64,000 nt of DNA from Termitomyces sp. T153 (lineage: Eukaryota; Basidiomycota; Agaricomycetes; Agaricales; Lyophyllaceae). The notes under the pieces are model-generated. The model saw only the letters and a list, made by a program, of their open reading frames with translations. It had not been told where the DNA came from and searched no databases. Location of the stretch: the NCBI GenBank assembly GCA_018296165.2, contig JACKQL020000052.1, positions 124,001 through 188,000 of the forward strand. Reading direction: 5' to 3'. Shown here piece after piece: positions 46,031 through 57,125 of the stretch (the first letter of the stretch is position 1; every line of letters starts with the position of its first letter). The translations under genes were made by a program, and so were the position numbers.

Positions 46031-49000
46031 GGGAGCAGTCAGACTCCATCCTCTTGTTGCTCTGTGCCCTGTCACCTACCCCCTTTTGTTGTATTATATT
46101 GTGGTTAATTTAATTTTGGTTGATGCTCCTAGGCACATGTGGTGAGCTTTAGTGTGTGTGAGGGTAAGTAAAAACATGCAGGGGTGCAGGTGGGAGTTGA
46201 ATCCCTAGTAAGTTCAGAGGTAGGGATTAAGCCCCTTGTTTGCCATCTGTGTTGGCTAGTCCTGGGATCATTGCAGAACTTGGCAGAGTATCATAGAAGG
46301 GAGTCCCAAGGCTTGACAGGGTGTGGGGAGTTCTCCTGTGGAGTTCTGTTGTGCTTTGGGGCATTGACAGCAGCATTGTTGGGCTTGGCCCTTAGGGTTT
46401 CAGATCCAAGTTGTAGGGGCTGTCCTCTGTCTGTGGTGGGGTCAAGCATTGTGCTAATTAAGGGGGGTGGACCTCCAAATCTTTGGAGTGCACTTGATGG
46501 TGGCTGGCAGTTTTGTTTTTTCTGTTGGTGTGGCTTGTGGAGGGGCAGAGGCCTTCTGGTGGTTTGACCCTTGGCAGCATAGAGGCATGGTCCCAGTGTG
46601 AAGTGGTCCTTGTAATAATTTGTCAGGGGCCTGTTCCACAGGCCAGCTATGCTGTAGGTTGGATTAGTGTGGGTGCAGGGGTACTCCCTTAGGGTGGGTG
46701 TTGCCATCCTTTGGTTGTTGGTGTCTGGGCTTTGTGTTTTAGTGGGTTTGCACATAGTGGGGGTTTGTTGAGCTTCAGAGTATTGTATTTCATTGGAGGT
46801 GTACTGGGTTTGGGCCTTGCTGTGCTCTGGAGTGTTGGCTCTGGTCAAGGTTGCGCTCTGGAGTATTGTGTTTAGGGACAGGTGTGCTTGGGTGGTGTTT
46901 TGGTGTGCTCCAGAGTGTCATTGATGAGGGGGTGGGGCTTGGGGTGGCCAGTCTCAACAAGTTTCTTCTGATCCAGAGTTGAGGTTTGTGAGTTCTAGGC
47001 CATTTACGTGACCTTGCTCTCTGTTTCTAGCCAAGGGTAAGTCCAGAGATGGTTAGAGAAGTCTTATGTAGTTCTGTCATTCTCTAGAACTTGAGGTGCT
47101 GTCTGGGTTGAATTGGTGGAGGCCTCTTTTGGCAGAGGCAGTGCAGGGTTTGGTTGGTGACTATCTTGTCCTAGCGGAGGGGCTCTGGGGTGAGGGGGAG
47201 TTTTGGGGGCTGTCATCCCATGGGTTATTCCTCTTGGGGTAGGTGGTTCTTTTGGTGGAGCTGTGTTGGAGAACTGTATTGAGGGCCTAAGAGTTACTAG
47301 TTTGTTGGTGGAGTGCGTGGGGCCAGTGGTACGAAGGCAGTGCAGGGGTTGGAGTCACAGGAGTTGGTGGTCTTTTGTCCCTTCCCAGGGCAGAGCCAGT
47401 AATGGGGTGGTGTGAGGGTTGGTGGAGTGTTGGCCTTACTGGCAGAGCTCTTTTACACTTGGCAGGTTAGGGCAGGGTTAGTTCAGAGTGAGCTTGGGGC
47501 CTCAGTTGGTGGCTTTCATCCTTTCCCAGGGCAGAGCTGGCAGCAGAGGCAGTGGGGAGTCAGCAAAGTGTTGACTTCACTGGTGGAGCTCTCTTGGTTT
47601 TGGTGGGACAGGGCAGGATTGGTCTACATGGGTGCAGGGTGTTGTTTCTTACATTTGTGCTCTGGAGTGGTCTGGAGGTCACTATGAATGGGGGCAGGGT
47701 AGGTCTTGGCACTGTGGGGCAGTCAACTAAGGTTCTGATTGGGGAAAAGGTGTCACTTCTTTAGAAGGCATCAGTGGTTCCTCGATCGTTGAGGTGGAAT
47801 TGGAGGGGCTGCCTCATCATTCTGGGCATCTGGATTGATCTCTATCAGCATGGTTAGATTTTGCTGGGAGTGTTGTGGAATTCAGGAGAAAACTACTTGG
47901 AGGGTCCCAGAGTTTATTCTCTTGTTGGGGAAGCATTCTGTTGGGGCAACTCCAATGCTGGGGTTTCTTTTGCTGGAGGTGGCATAGTTTGGTGGCAGAG
48001 TTCTTGTCTGATGGCAGTGTGTGGAGGGGGTCACCATCAAGTGTTTTTCAATGCTAGAGGTTCCAGATTGAATGGAGGAAGTTGTCAACATAGTGGGCAA
48101 GGGTTCGGTCTCTTGTTGCAAGTTGGAGCATTGTGATTCATCCAGGTGGCTTTTGTGGAGGTCAAGGAAGTGCTTTCGGAGTGCATTCTCAAGTCAGTGG
48201 GCAGAGGTGTGAGTTCCTTCCTTTCTTAGCCATCTTGGGGCTTGAAAATTCCTCGGTCTTGTTCTGGAGGTGTTGGAGGCATTGGGGTCCTTCCAATTGT
48301 TGGGTGGAGGTAATGGCTGAGTCGACCAAGGAGTCCTAACTGACTCCAGAGGTGGTTTCTGGGGTTGGGCATAGCATTGGTCTTGAAATCTTGCTCTGTT
48401 GTCAGTGGAGTTACTGGCTTGAGCATGATGGTCTGCTGGCATGGTAGTGGGGTTCTGCTATCAGGTTACAATGCTGTCAGAGACTCACTGGGTTTGTCCT
48501 GACAGCTTGCAGAGTTGCCTGTGAGTTGGTGGACCCAAGGGCGGGCTTCAGGGAAGCATGTTCTCAGTGGTCTTGTCATTGTTCTAGCAGAGTTGGCAAT
48601 CTTCTTTATGTAATGGGTGATTTTTTGCAGTGGGTTTGTGTTATTGTAGTTGGGGGGGTGGGGGTGCGGTGCTGGGGAGGTTTGTCAATCATTGGGTTGA
48701 ATTATTGCTGGAGTTTAGCATGCTGCTTTTGGTGACATCAGGGTCGACCTTTGTGGGGGAGCAGAGCTGGCAGAGAGGGTGGGAAAAGGGTGGGAGGTGG
48801 TCTGTAGGAGTGGTGTAGAGTTGGGCATGGGTGGGGAGGGTGTCCATGAAGAGAGCCATTGTATGGGTGTAACTGGAGTGGAAGGGACATTTAGTGTCAG
48901 GTCTGTGACTCAATGTGCCTTGGCAAATTGGGCAGGGCCATAGGAATTATAAGGGTTTTCAGGCATGGATCAACCATAGACATCAGAAGTGTTTGGCAAA

Positions 49001-49058
49001 TGTATGTGTGGAGCTGGTGTGGACATCACAAATGGGGTAAAGTAGAGTCTTGATATTA
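46031..49058. other. LARD2 internal non-coding stretch
   Basis: G/T-rich plus strand, colinear with 4798-7985 of LARD1 in composition and in its two ends. It has no gag-pol domain and no frame conserved between the two copies. Confidence 0.72.
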
Positions 49059-50201
49059 TGTCAGGTTCCGCTGACCACAGGGGCTCAGCTACACTGGGCC
49101 AGTCCTTACCAGGCAGACGTGATTCCCTGCACTGACAACTGGGCATGCGGAGGTGTTCCAAAACACTGGGGACTTGTGAGGATAGTTGGTAGAAATTGAT
49201 TTGAGCAAGTCCAGGGATGTCTGGAGGAGTAGGGGGTGAGCTGCAGGAAGGGGGACAGGCTTGGCAGGGTTCAGGCATAAGTCTGTATGCGAGTATTGTG
49301 GGTGCGGAGGAGTCAGAGGCTACGCGAGTGATGGAAGCGGAGCCAGAGTTTGATGGGGGATCGACAGAGGTGGATAGAGTTCAGAGCTAAGTGTGCAGTG
49401 AGGTCTGGAGTTGGTTAAAAAGTGTCAGGGATTCATAATCATAATTGTAGGATTCATGAAGATGTTAAAGGTTGGGAGAGATAGGAACACAATGAGTGGA
49501 TCAAATGAGATGAGATGGAGTCAAACAAAACAAAATGGAGTTGAGACAAGGTTGAGATGAGAACAAGAATAGATTCAGGTGGAGATACAAAATGATAACA
49601 AAAACAATAATGAAATAGAGACAGGACAAGACCAGGAGACTGAGAGTAGGAGAACGGGACACAGGCACAAAATATGAGAGAGAAACAATCAGACCATAGG
49701 TAATGTTAAGCAATATCAAGGCTAGAGTACAAAAAGCCACTCTATGTCTTATATACTGACTACTAGAGAGCTCCAGGGGATGTTGGCTGTGGCAGCGGGG
49801 CTTAGCAGAGCTTGATGGAGTCGACAGGTGTCAGTTATGATCAGAGGATGGGCCACATTGATATGTTGATGGGATCAATTGGTGATGTGGGCCATTCCAA
49901 GGTTGTTGTGATACTTCAAAGTAAGTCAGAGGAACCAGGGTGTCGAGTTGATGATGTGTAATGGGGTCAGGCATAGCAGGGGAATGGTCTCAGGGGCTCA
50001 GGAAATCCAGGGGAAGCATCGCTGACTGCAGGGAAAATGTTGGAGTTGGCCAGGGGGCCATTGGAGTTAGCCAAAGATGCATCGGAGTAAGCCAGAGTAG
50101 GCACAGAGCACTGTGGAAGTTTGGCGAGGCATTGGGGGAGGTTCTGGGGGGGCAGGGGATTGTTGGACAATGTGCGGGGGTCCAGGGAACAGGTCATGAC
50201 A
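49059..50201 (-). repeat. LARD2 5' LTR
   Basis: 1143 bp. It has a TATA motif on minus near 49750 and the predicted start AATATCAAGGCT (plus 49712-49723), one change from the PBS complement at 49046-49057. Confidence 0.92.
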
Positions 50202-50459
50202 AGGACTAGCTCTGGCCTTTTGTACAGTAGTTCTCACACCTCTACCACCCACTGATGTGCTGTGCTAAGCAGTGGGAATCCTTAGACTTGTTCTCTTTGA
50301 ATTTCCCTTTGCTAGGTAATTAGTTACTGATTGTATTGTTGTCTACTTGCTAATATACTTTGGATTCCCCTCTACTAGCTGCATGACTCTAATCTGTCAC
50401 CTCAGAGGTTGCCCTTACAGCAGAACAAGTCTTCTAAAACTGGTCTGGAAGCCCCTTAT

Positions 50460-51703
50460 AGCTGCCAGGAACCTCCAAGCTGCTATCTGTCACTCCTCCA
50501 CTAGGATTAAGCACTGTGGAGTTCTCTATTCCAGCTTGCCAACCCAGACACACTCTTGGAGGCCCCAGCCCTGCAAAACAAAGCCTGGACCTACCTGCTA
50601 CACTTAGAAAACTAGGTGCAATAAATGCAATTGTCTCTCACCCACCACACCACCAAACTCTCCATCCTTCATCAAACCACAGAGCTTATCTCCCAATCAC
50701 TCCAAATGCTGCTCAAACACTTAACTCCTACTCCTACACCTCTCCCAGCTGCAGAACCAGCCCTGACCACATCTGCACCCATCTCCACAGTGCTAGTGAC
50801 CCTACAGCTATGGATTCCATACACTGTGCTACAAATGCATATGATGGTGCCTGCTCTGGCAGGAAACGTTTCCTCCAATCCTGCCTCACCTACATTCACC
50901 TCAGTAAGAATGCCTTCAACTCCATGCATTGAAAATATCCTGAGTACTGTCATACATAAAGACCAGATATGCCTCCACCTATGCATCCATTGCTCTGGAG
51001 GTGTTAGAAGTTTCCTGGACTGGGCTATCTCTAAGAAGGACTTCTATGTGGAGTTCTTCCTGTTAGACCCCACCAAAACTGCTGCCTTAACACTATGTGA
51101 CAGGGAGCAATATAGGCAATGGAAGCATATACTGGATGAGTACATTGACTCCTTCTGAGCTCTAGTTGAACAGGCTGCCTACTCCAACAGCCTTCAGTTA
51201 TGCCTCACATTCTGAGATAGCCTGCACCCTGTGCTGGTGGAATGCATTGACAATCTTGCAGAGGGTTACCCAGATGATGAAAAGATTGTGTCATGGTATG
51301 AGGTGGCCTGGGATCAGTGGCAACTCATGGAGATCCAGAGAGAGCTCCACTACCCACATTCTACACTGCACTCAGCTCTAGTCACTAGTTTCTGCCACCC
51401 CATACCTGCTCACTCAATGCCAGCCCTTACTCCTGCCATCCCTGCAACATGCCCCCTGCTGCTGGGTATCCCCATAGATGTGGACACAGCCAGACAGCTC
51501 TGTGCTGTGCCACTACTGTACTGGAGATGTCAGAAGCCTGGGCACTTGCACAACACTGCCCCTTGGGTCTGGAGGTATGTTACCTCTCCATAGCAGAGCA
51601 GGAGGAACTCCTCCTCCAGCTGCTGGCTGCAAAGGATGCTGCTGGAGCTCTGTTGCCAAATGAGCCAACACCAGAGTTGACCTCAGAGAAGATCAGTGCA
51701 TGT
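50460..51703 (+). pseudogene. E4 gag
   Basis: Plus-strand frames with stops and shifts match the E2 and E3 gags in order: LDEYIDSF (about 51135), LCLTF (about 51200), YPDDEKIVSWYEVAWDQWQL (about 51270-51325). A knuckle remnant (WRCQKPGHL) lies near 51525 with its first cysteine changed. EQEELLLQLLAAKDAAG follows at about 51600-51640. Confidence 0.72.
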
Positions 51704-51707
51704 GCAT

Positions 51708-52761
51708 TGATACAATGTTGTCACACCATTGGAAACATAATAAACACTAGAAGTCAAAACAAACATTTATTAAGGCTGAAAACTGTAAGCCTCCTGGTAA
51801 AACAAGTCCCAGCAACATTATCCCTTTAAATACACCAGAAGAAAGACAGAACAGGATAGGACAAGGACTATACTAGACTATACACTCAATAATAGTCCAA
51901 TCACTGTAATGGGAGGGGAAGCATGGGACAGGCAAAAGCACCTGAGTGGCATCAATTCTGGCAAGATCTAGATCTGATCTAAGAATAACCAGATTGGAAT
52001 GTTGACTGAAAGGAGGTAAAGGGGGAATGAATGAGAAAGAATGGAATGAAGGGAAGGGAAAGAAAGATGAATGGAAGAATATGAAATGAATGGAATGAAG
52101 GGAAGGGAATGGAAGATGAATAGAAGAATATGAAATGAATGAAATGAAGGGAAGGGAAAGGAAGATGAATGGAAGAACCTGAATGGGAAAGAACCTGAAA
52201 GGGGAAGAATATGAAAGGAATAAAGGAAGATGAATGGAATGAATGGGAGGGGACAGATGAATGGAAGAACCTGAATGGGAAAGGACCTGAATGGGGAAGA
52301 ATATGAATGGAAGAAATACAAAGGAGGGAGAGATAAATGGGGCAAATGGAAGCTAAGAATGCAAAGGAGGAATGATGGAATCAGGAACTGGCCTGTGGCA
52401 CTGAAACAGGCATGCCCAAAGGGGGAATTAGAATAACAGTTATGAATAAGGGGCTGAAAAGTAGGGAACCAAAAGTCACATGTAGGGGGTGGTCTGTGCA
52501 CTGTAGAAAGAGGTATAAATAGCCCAAGTAGAGTAGCAAATGGACAGGCAATTAATAGGCAAAGGCTCGGTGGTTCCCAGGGAGTGAATCACTTAGGCTG
52601 GAGTTTGTTGAGACCCCTCTGCATTCAGAATAGAAATATTTTGGAAGTAAACCCCTTCAACTTCAAGCATTCATCAAGACATCAGTGTTGAATTGGAGTA
52701 GACTGCCTAAGTCTTCAAGAAAGCCCCAGAACTATCAATATTACTCTAACCCAGTACTACA
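51708..52761 (+). mobile_element. Putative solo LTR with a GGAATGAAT-type minisatellite
   Basis: A 1054-bp insert, TGATACAATG...CAGTACTACA, sits between E4's gag and protease. It is flanked by GCAT (51704-51707 and 52762-52765). The E2 homologue runs straight through this place. A TATA box (TATAAATAG) is near 52511. About 300 bp (52015-52330) are a purine-rich imperfect minisatellite of GAATGAATGGAA / GAAGGGAAGGGAAAG units. TG..CA ends and TATA suggest an LTR. The parent element is not seen. Confidence 0.65.
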
Positions 52762-53970
52762 GCATCACTCCCAGAGCTGGAGGAGGATTTTTAATTGAGC
52801 AACAGATGAGGTGTACACCTCTGTTGCTGGGTGCTAACAGGTTCTCATGTCTGTCAATAGAAAATAAAATTGCCTTTTCTGACACTCTTCATTCTGAGAC
52901 AGAAGAACCTCAACATTCCCCTCCAGACATACAAATACCAACTCTGGAGCCCCAGCCAAGCTCCTCAACACCTGCTAGGGTCTGCCAGCACTGCCCTGCC
53001 TGGGTGTGCTGAATGCCCCAATAGTATATAATGGCTTCCAGCCAGTCTGCCAACTCACTGTGCCTTGATGTGGAGATAGAGACCATGGACACTCAGAAAA
53101 CCCATGGAGTCACTGCTCTTTTGGATAGTGGAGCAATGGGACTGTTATTGAACTCAGAGTTTGTCAAATGCCATGGCCTGACCATGCAGCCCCTCTCCAA
53201 GCCCATTCTGATCTACAACATCAACAGAACACCCAACAAAGCAGGCACTATCAGCTCTGTAGTCAACCTTGTCCTTTGTTATTGGAATTACATGGAGCAT
53301 GCTATTTTTGCCATTACCAGCTTGGGTAAGCAGGACATGATCCTTAATTTCACATGGCTCCACAAGCACAACCCTGAAGTAGACTGGACCAAGGGAGAGG
53401 TAACCATGAGCAGGTGCTCTTGGAAGTGCTCTGCCTGTGCTGCTGAGGACAGGAAAGAACACCAGGCTCAAGTTTGAGAGCACATGGCCATCTGCACATG
53501 TCATGCTGGGCCTCTCTCCTTTGCAAATCTGGACCTCCTCAATCCCCCACCTCTGGTGTTCCCTCATAGAGAGGCCCTCTACAAGGATGACCAGAGTAAT
53601 GGCAGAGCCCTGGAGGAGCATGGAGAGGAGTTTGGTGGCCTATACAAGCTGGAGCTCCCAGACAAAGTGGTAGAGGTGGGAGACCAGACCTATGCTACCA
53701 CCATACACTTGCTGCCCTCTGTTGCAGAGATCTGGGCTAGCCAAACCACATACCAGTGGCTGGCCCAGGCATTCACTGCTCATGCCATACCCCAAGAGTT
53801 CTGAGATGTCATACCCCCCTACCTCCATGCATTTAAGGATGTTTTCTCCAAAGCCTTATTCAACTTGCTCCTAGAGCACAAGAGGTGGGACCAGACCATT
53901 GAACTGCTGCCTGATTCCATGCCTTCCAGCTATAAGGTCTACCCACTAGTGCCCAGAGAGCAGGATGAGC
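52762..53970 (+). pseudogene. E4 protease and start of RT
   Basis: The frame 53031-53477 reads LCLDVEIETMDTQKTHGVTA then LLDSGAMG (protease DSGA box). It runs to VDWTKGEVTMSRCSWKCSAC, the Cys cluster. A second frame (53484-53804) gives the linker and VAEIWASQTTYQ. The RT N-terminus (YLHAFKDVFSKALFNLLLEH; then VYPLVPREQDEL) ends abruptly at about 53970. Closest to E2 in text. Confidence 0.82.
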
Positions 53971-56370
53971 TTGCTTGGCTTCATTGATTAAGTACAACTA
54001 GTTGTGTTTAATGCAGTTCCTGCTTTCACCCCTTCCATGGCACAGAGCAGTGTATGCAGTCTCAAAGAGCACATACCAGCCCCTCTCTCAAATGCAGCCA
54101 CATCACTGCTGAGGTCAAAAAGCTCATTCAAAAAGCATGTAGCCAGCTTCATATCCAAAACAAGCCCAACATCTCTAAAGTCATTCAAGATATCAAGCAA
54201 TGCACTGGCATGGCTCTTCTTTATCACACTCTATACAACCACTATTATAGCAAACATGCTCCTGCCTAGCAAGCTCACACTAGTCAACAACTTCTCTCTC
54301 CTGAGGCAGAGAAGGTCCTCATCAATTGGATCATTTTCTAATCTCACACTGGTCACCCACTCAGCAAGCAGACAATCCAGAAGAAGGCTGAGGCCCTCTG
54401 TAGCAGCAGACCCTGCAAGAATTGGATTTTCATCTTTTTTTGATGTCACTCTGAGATCAAGCTCAGCAAGCCATCAGGTTTGGATCCAAAATGTGCTCAA
54501 ACCTTTAACAGACCCACAGTTAACAACCACTTTGATCTCCTTGAAATCATCCAGAAATTTAACATCCTAATCAAAAACATCTACAATATGGATAAGAAAG
54601 GTTGTCAGAGAGGTGGTGGATGGAAAAATGCAAACCAAAAATACTTCATACACAGGACACATCAACCTAAATATAGAGCACATAGCAGAAACCTTGAGCT
54701 TATTACCATCATTGAATGTGTTTGTGCCAATGGTACCTATCTGCTGCCCAGATTCATATTTGCAGGAAAGGAATTTGAGCTGGAATAGTTTAAGGTTCAT
54801 GATAAAATTGGGCAAGTTGGATCACTTTAGATTTAGAATTTTAGGAACCTGACTTGAGCTTCTATCAGGATTTCCATGTCAGAAAATAGGTGGACAGATG
54901 ACTTTCTGTGTAAAGAGTAGTTCAAAGCAAATTCTGTTTCCCAGGCAACTGCACAAAATACATCTGGAAAGCCCATCCTCCTCATCTACAATGGCCATGG
55001 TTCACATGAGTTGCTTGAGCTTATCAACATTGCTTGAGAACATAACATCATCCTCCTCTGTCTCCCACCTCACACAACTCACAAACTCCAGCCTCTTGAT
55101 GTTGGCATTTTTGGCTCATTTGCAAATGCTTGGGCAGAGTGGTGCAACAAAATTGTGGATGAGATGGGTGCTGAGATGCCACATGAAGACTTCATCAAGG
55201 AGTACATGGATATCTGTTCAAAGACTTTCAAATGTGAAACAATTATAATCACATTTAGAAAGAGCAGCTGCTGGCACATCAACCCTGATGTCTTTTCAGA
55301 TGAAGACTTTGCACCAAGCATTCCAACATCTACATTGGCATGTCATTTACTTGACATCATACAGCAGGCAAGAGTATTCAGGATTCTAATAATGAATCTC
55401 ATGCAGTTCACCATGCAGAGGAACTTGACAGTGACAATGACAGGCAATCCAATGACAGGCAATCTGATCCTGTACCAAATACAACCTCACTTCTTTTGGA
55501 TCACATTCCTCCTTCCATTCAAGGTCCCATTCCACCTTCCTAGTTCTACTCAACAAGTCATCTCATACAGCAGCTGGCAACCCACCAGTGGACAACCTAC
55601 TTCCATTCAAGCTCAACTCAATGTCCTCTCAAAGGCATATGGTCAGCTTGAAAAGGAAAAGCTTGTACTATGTTCTGAAAACTCAATGCTTTGAGCACAC
55701 TGTGCATTTGCAGGGTCAGAGATCCAGGATCTCAACTGGAACCTCAATGCTAAAGAGAATAGACCTCAAAAATAGCATAAATTCAATGTTAATGCAAGGT
55801 GGCTCAACTCTGATGAAGGTCTGAGGTTAGCAGAGGGGCAGGAAGCAGCTTGGGCAGCAGAGTAACAGAAGAAGTGTGAGACAAGGGGGCAGTAGGCAGC
55901 CAAGGAGGCAGAAAGGGAACAACAATGGCAGCAAAGAGACTCCAATGCTGCATTTTCAGTCATGTTAGGCTTGAAAACTAAGGCTAACCTTCAGGATGTT
56001 GCACAGGCATTGGGACTCACAACAGATGGGCAGAAAAAGGACCTGCTCACACAAATTAACAATCATTTTGATGTCAACCCAACTTCATGCAATGATCCCT
56101 GTTTTGAAGGCCTTTTCACCCAAAACTGCTGAAGACCTGCAATATTGATTGAAGAAGCCTTGGACTTGGTACCCTCTGCTGGTCCCTCAATTCCTGCATT
56201 GTTGGCTCATATTCCTTCTTTGTATATACATCATCACCCTACTCCTTTACCCATAGGCCCCCACTCTCTGCACCCTCCCATCTTCTACCCTCCTTATCCC
56301 CTCCACCACCATCAATGAACCATCCCATTAATACTTAACTTGTACATAATCCCTGCCTTAAACCAAGGTG
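53971..56370 (+). mobile_element. Decayed Pogo/Fot1-like DNA transposon
   Basis: It follows the truncated E4. Imperfect inverted ends are suggested by GATTAAGTACAAC (53986-53998) and CTTGTACATAATC (56339-56351, 11 of 13 matching when reversed). Outer CTTGG/CCAAG lie at 53974 and 56363. A TA duplication is not evident. It ends where CpG-normal host DNA begins. Confidence 0.6.
54027..56125 (+). pseudogene. Pogo-like transposase with a C-terminal SAP motif
   Basis: Broken plus-strand frames give a CENP-B/Tc5-type HTH region (ITAEVKKLIQKACSQL; then KVLINWIIF and HPLSKQTIQKKAEAL, 54050-54400). A DDE_1 core follows: NIYNMDKKGCQRGGG, the first Asp, near 54585; LELITIIECVCANGTYLLP; then ILLIYNGHGSHE near 54985, where the second Asp is Asn. 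Next are LCLPPHTTHKLQPLDV and FRKSSCWHINPDVFSDED (about 55255-55310). A glutamine-rich coiled stretch follows. The end (about 55970-56075) is a SAP-like motif, LKTKANLQDVAQALGL followed by DGQKKDLLTQI. It is inactive because of stops and the lost Asp. Family assignment is confident. The SAP call is by pattern. Confidence 0.78.
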
Positions 56371-57125
56371 ATTGTTATTCTGTCTATAACACGTCATAAC
56401 TGGCCGCATACCTATATTTCTTGTCATAAATATCAAATGCCTGCGATGAGTTGAGTTCAAGGAAAGTCATTTTGAGCTTTGACATGGTCATGAGCGTCAA
56501 AACAGTGCCAAGGTGGAGATATAATTGGCAGTGTAAGTCACCATGACAATCCGTGACAAAAGTTTTGAAACACCCTGGTTTTGCAATCTGCACAACCGGC
56601 TTCCCTCCGACACAACCACCAATTCACCTTCTCCCAAAGTGACACTTGAGTAGGCTAGAATAGATATTCTCACACCTATTACAAAAGTCCGATTGGTTCA
56701 AGGTATTGTCAATGTCATTTTATTCATGGTTTCAAAAAAGTTTTGAAACACTATGGACACGATAGTAGCGCTTGCCATTGTCGAGGATGGTCAGTTACAT
56801 ATCAAATCTGATTGATTTCCCTTATGGGCATCCATCACGGAAAGTGCTGTGTCACGCTTTCCATCTTAGGACGAACAAATTTTGGTTGTGGAGCCATCAA
56901 ATTTTCGTTCACTGCAAATTTGTAGTGCATTTTCACACTAGGTCTATCGTGGCGTATTCCCATAGCTGCCTCAGTAGCGTAGGTAGTTATCATCCATAGT
57001 AATATCGGAATATGCTCTAGTATGCCGTCTCGGATAAGTCCGTCGGCACGCAAGTCTCCCGTGATTCCGATCTGATCTACTACAAGCTTCCAGCACAAAT
57101 TCATCGGCTTTCTAAGACCAACTCT
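56371..57125. other. Host intergenic region upstream of LSG1
   Basis: CpG-normal DNA between the transposons and LSG1. A 16-bp motif, AAAAGTTTTGAAACAC, occurs at 56558-56573 and 56736-56751. The second copy is part of an inverted repeat (GTTTCAAAA..TTTTGAAAC). Minus-strand frames of 69 and 89 codons are open here. They have no recognisable domain, and the larger would start about 20 bp from LSG1's putative ATG. I do not call them genes. Confidence 0.5.

Larger units (their letters stand above)
43375..50201 (-). mobile_element. LARD2: second non-autonomous LTR element
   Basis: A 6827-bp element with LTRs 43375-44496 and 49059-50201 and a perfect AGGAC duplication (43370-43374, 50202-50206). 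It lies within E4's 5' LTR. Orientation is minus. The interior is colinear with LARD1: antisense coiled-coil gene beside the 3' LTR, a G/T-rich non-coding middle, and leader/PBS (AGTCTTGATATT on plus at 49046-49057). It has fewer CpGs and more stops than LARD1, so it is older. Confidence 0.93.
43220..53970 (+). mobile_element. E4: truncated Gypsy chromovirus of the E2 family
   Basis: The 5' LTR (43220-43374 plus 50207-50419, 368 bp in all, same as E2) is split by LARD2. The internal part has a self-priming PBS (50422-50432), a decayed gag, a solo LTR insertion (51708-52761), protease and the start of RT. The reading stops at about 53970 (EQDEL), where transposon-like DNA of another kind begins, so RT to 3' LTR are lost. 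Confidence 0.88.

Noticed and set aside
52015..52330. CRISPR-like or regular spaced repeats
   Set aside because: The units are imperfect purine-rich tandem repeats without spacers, and the DNA is from a eukaryote.
56835..57104. An 89-codon minus-strand frame upstream of LSG1
   Set aside because: It ends about 20 bp from the LSG1 start, has no recognisable domain, and no splice sites extend it. It may be chance in host DNA.
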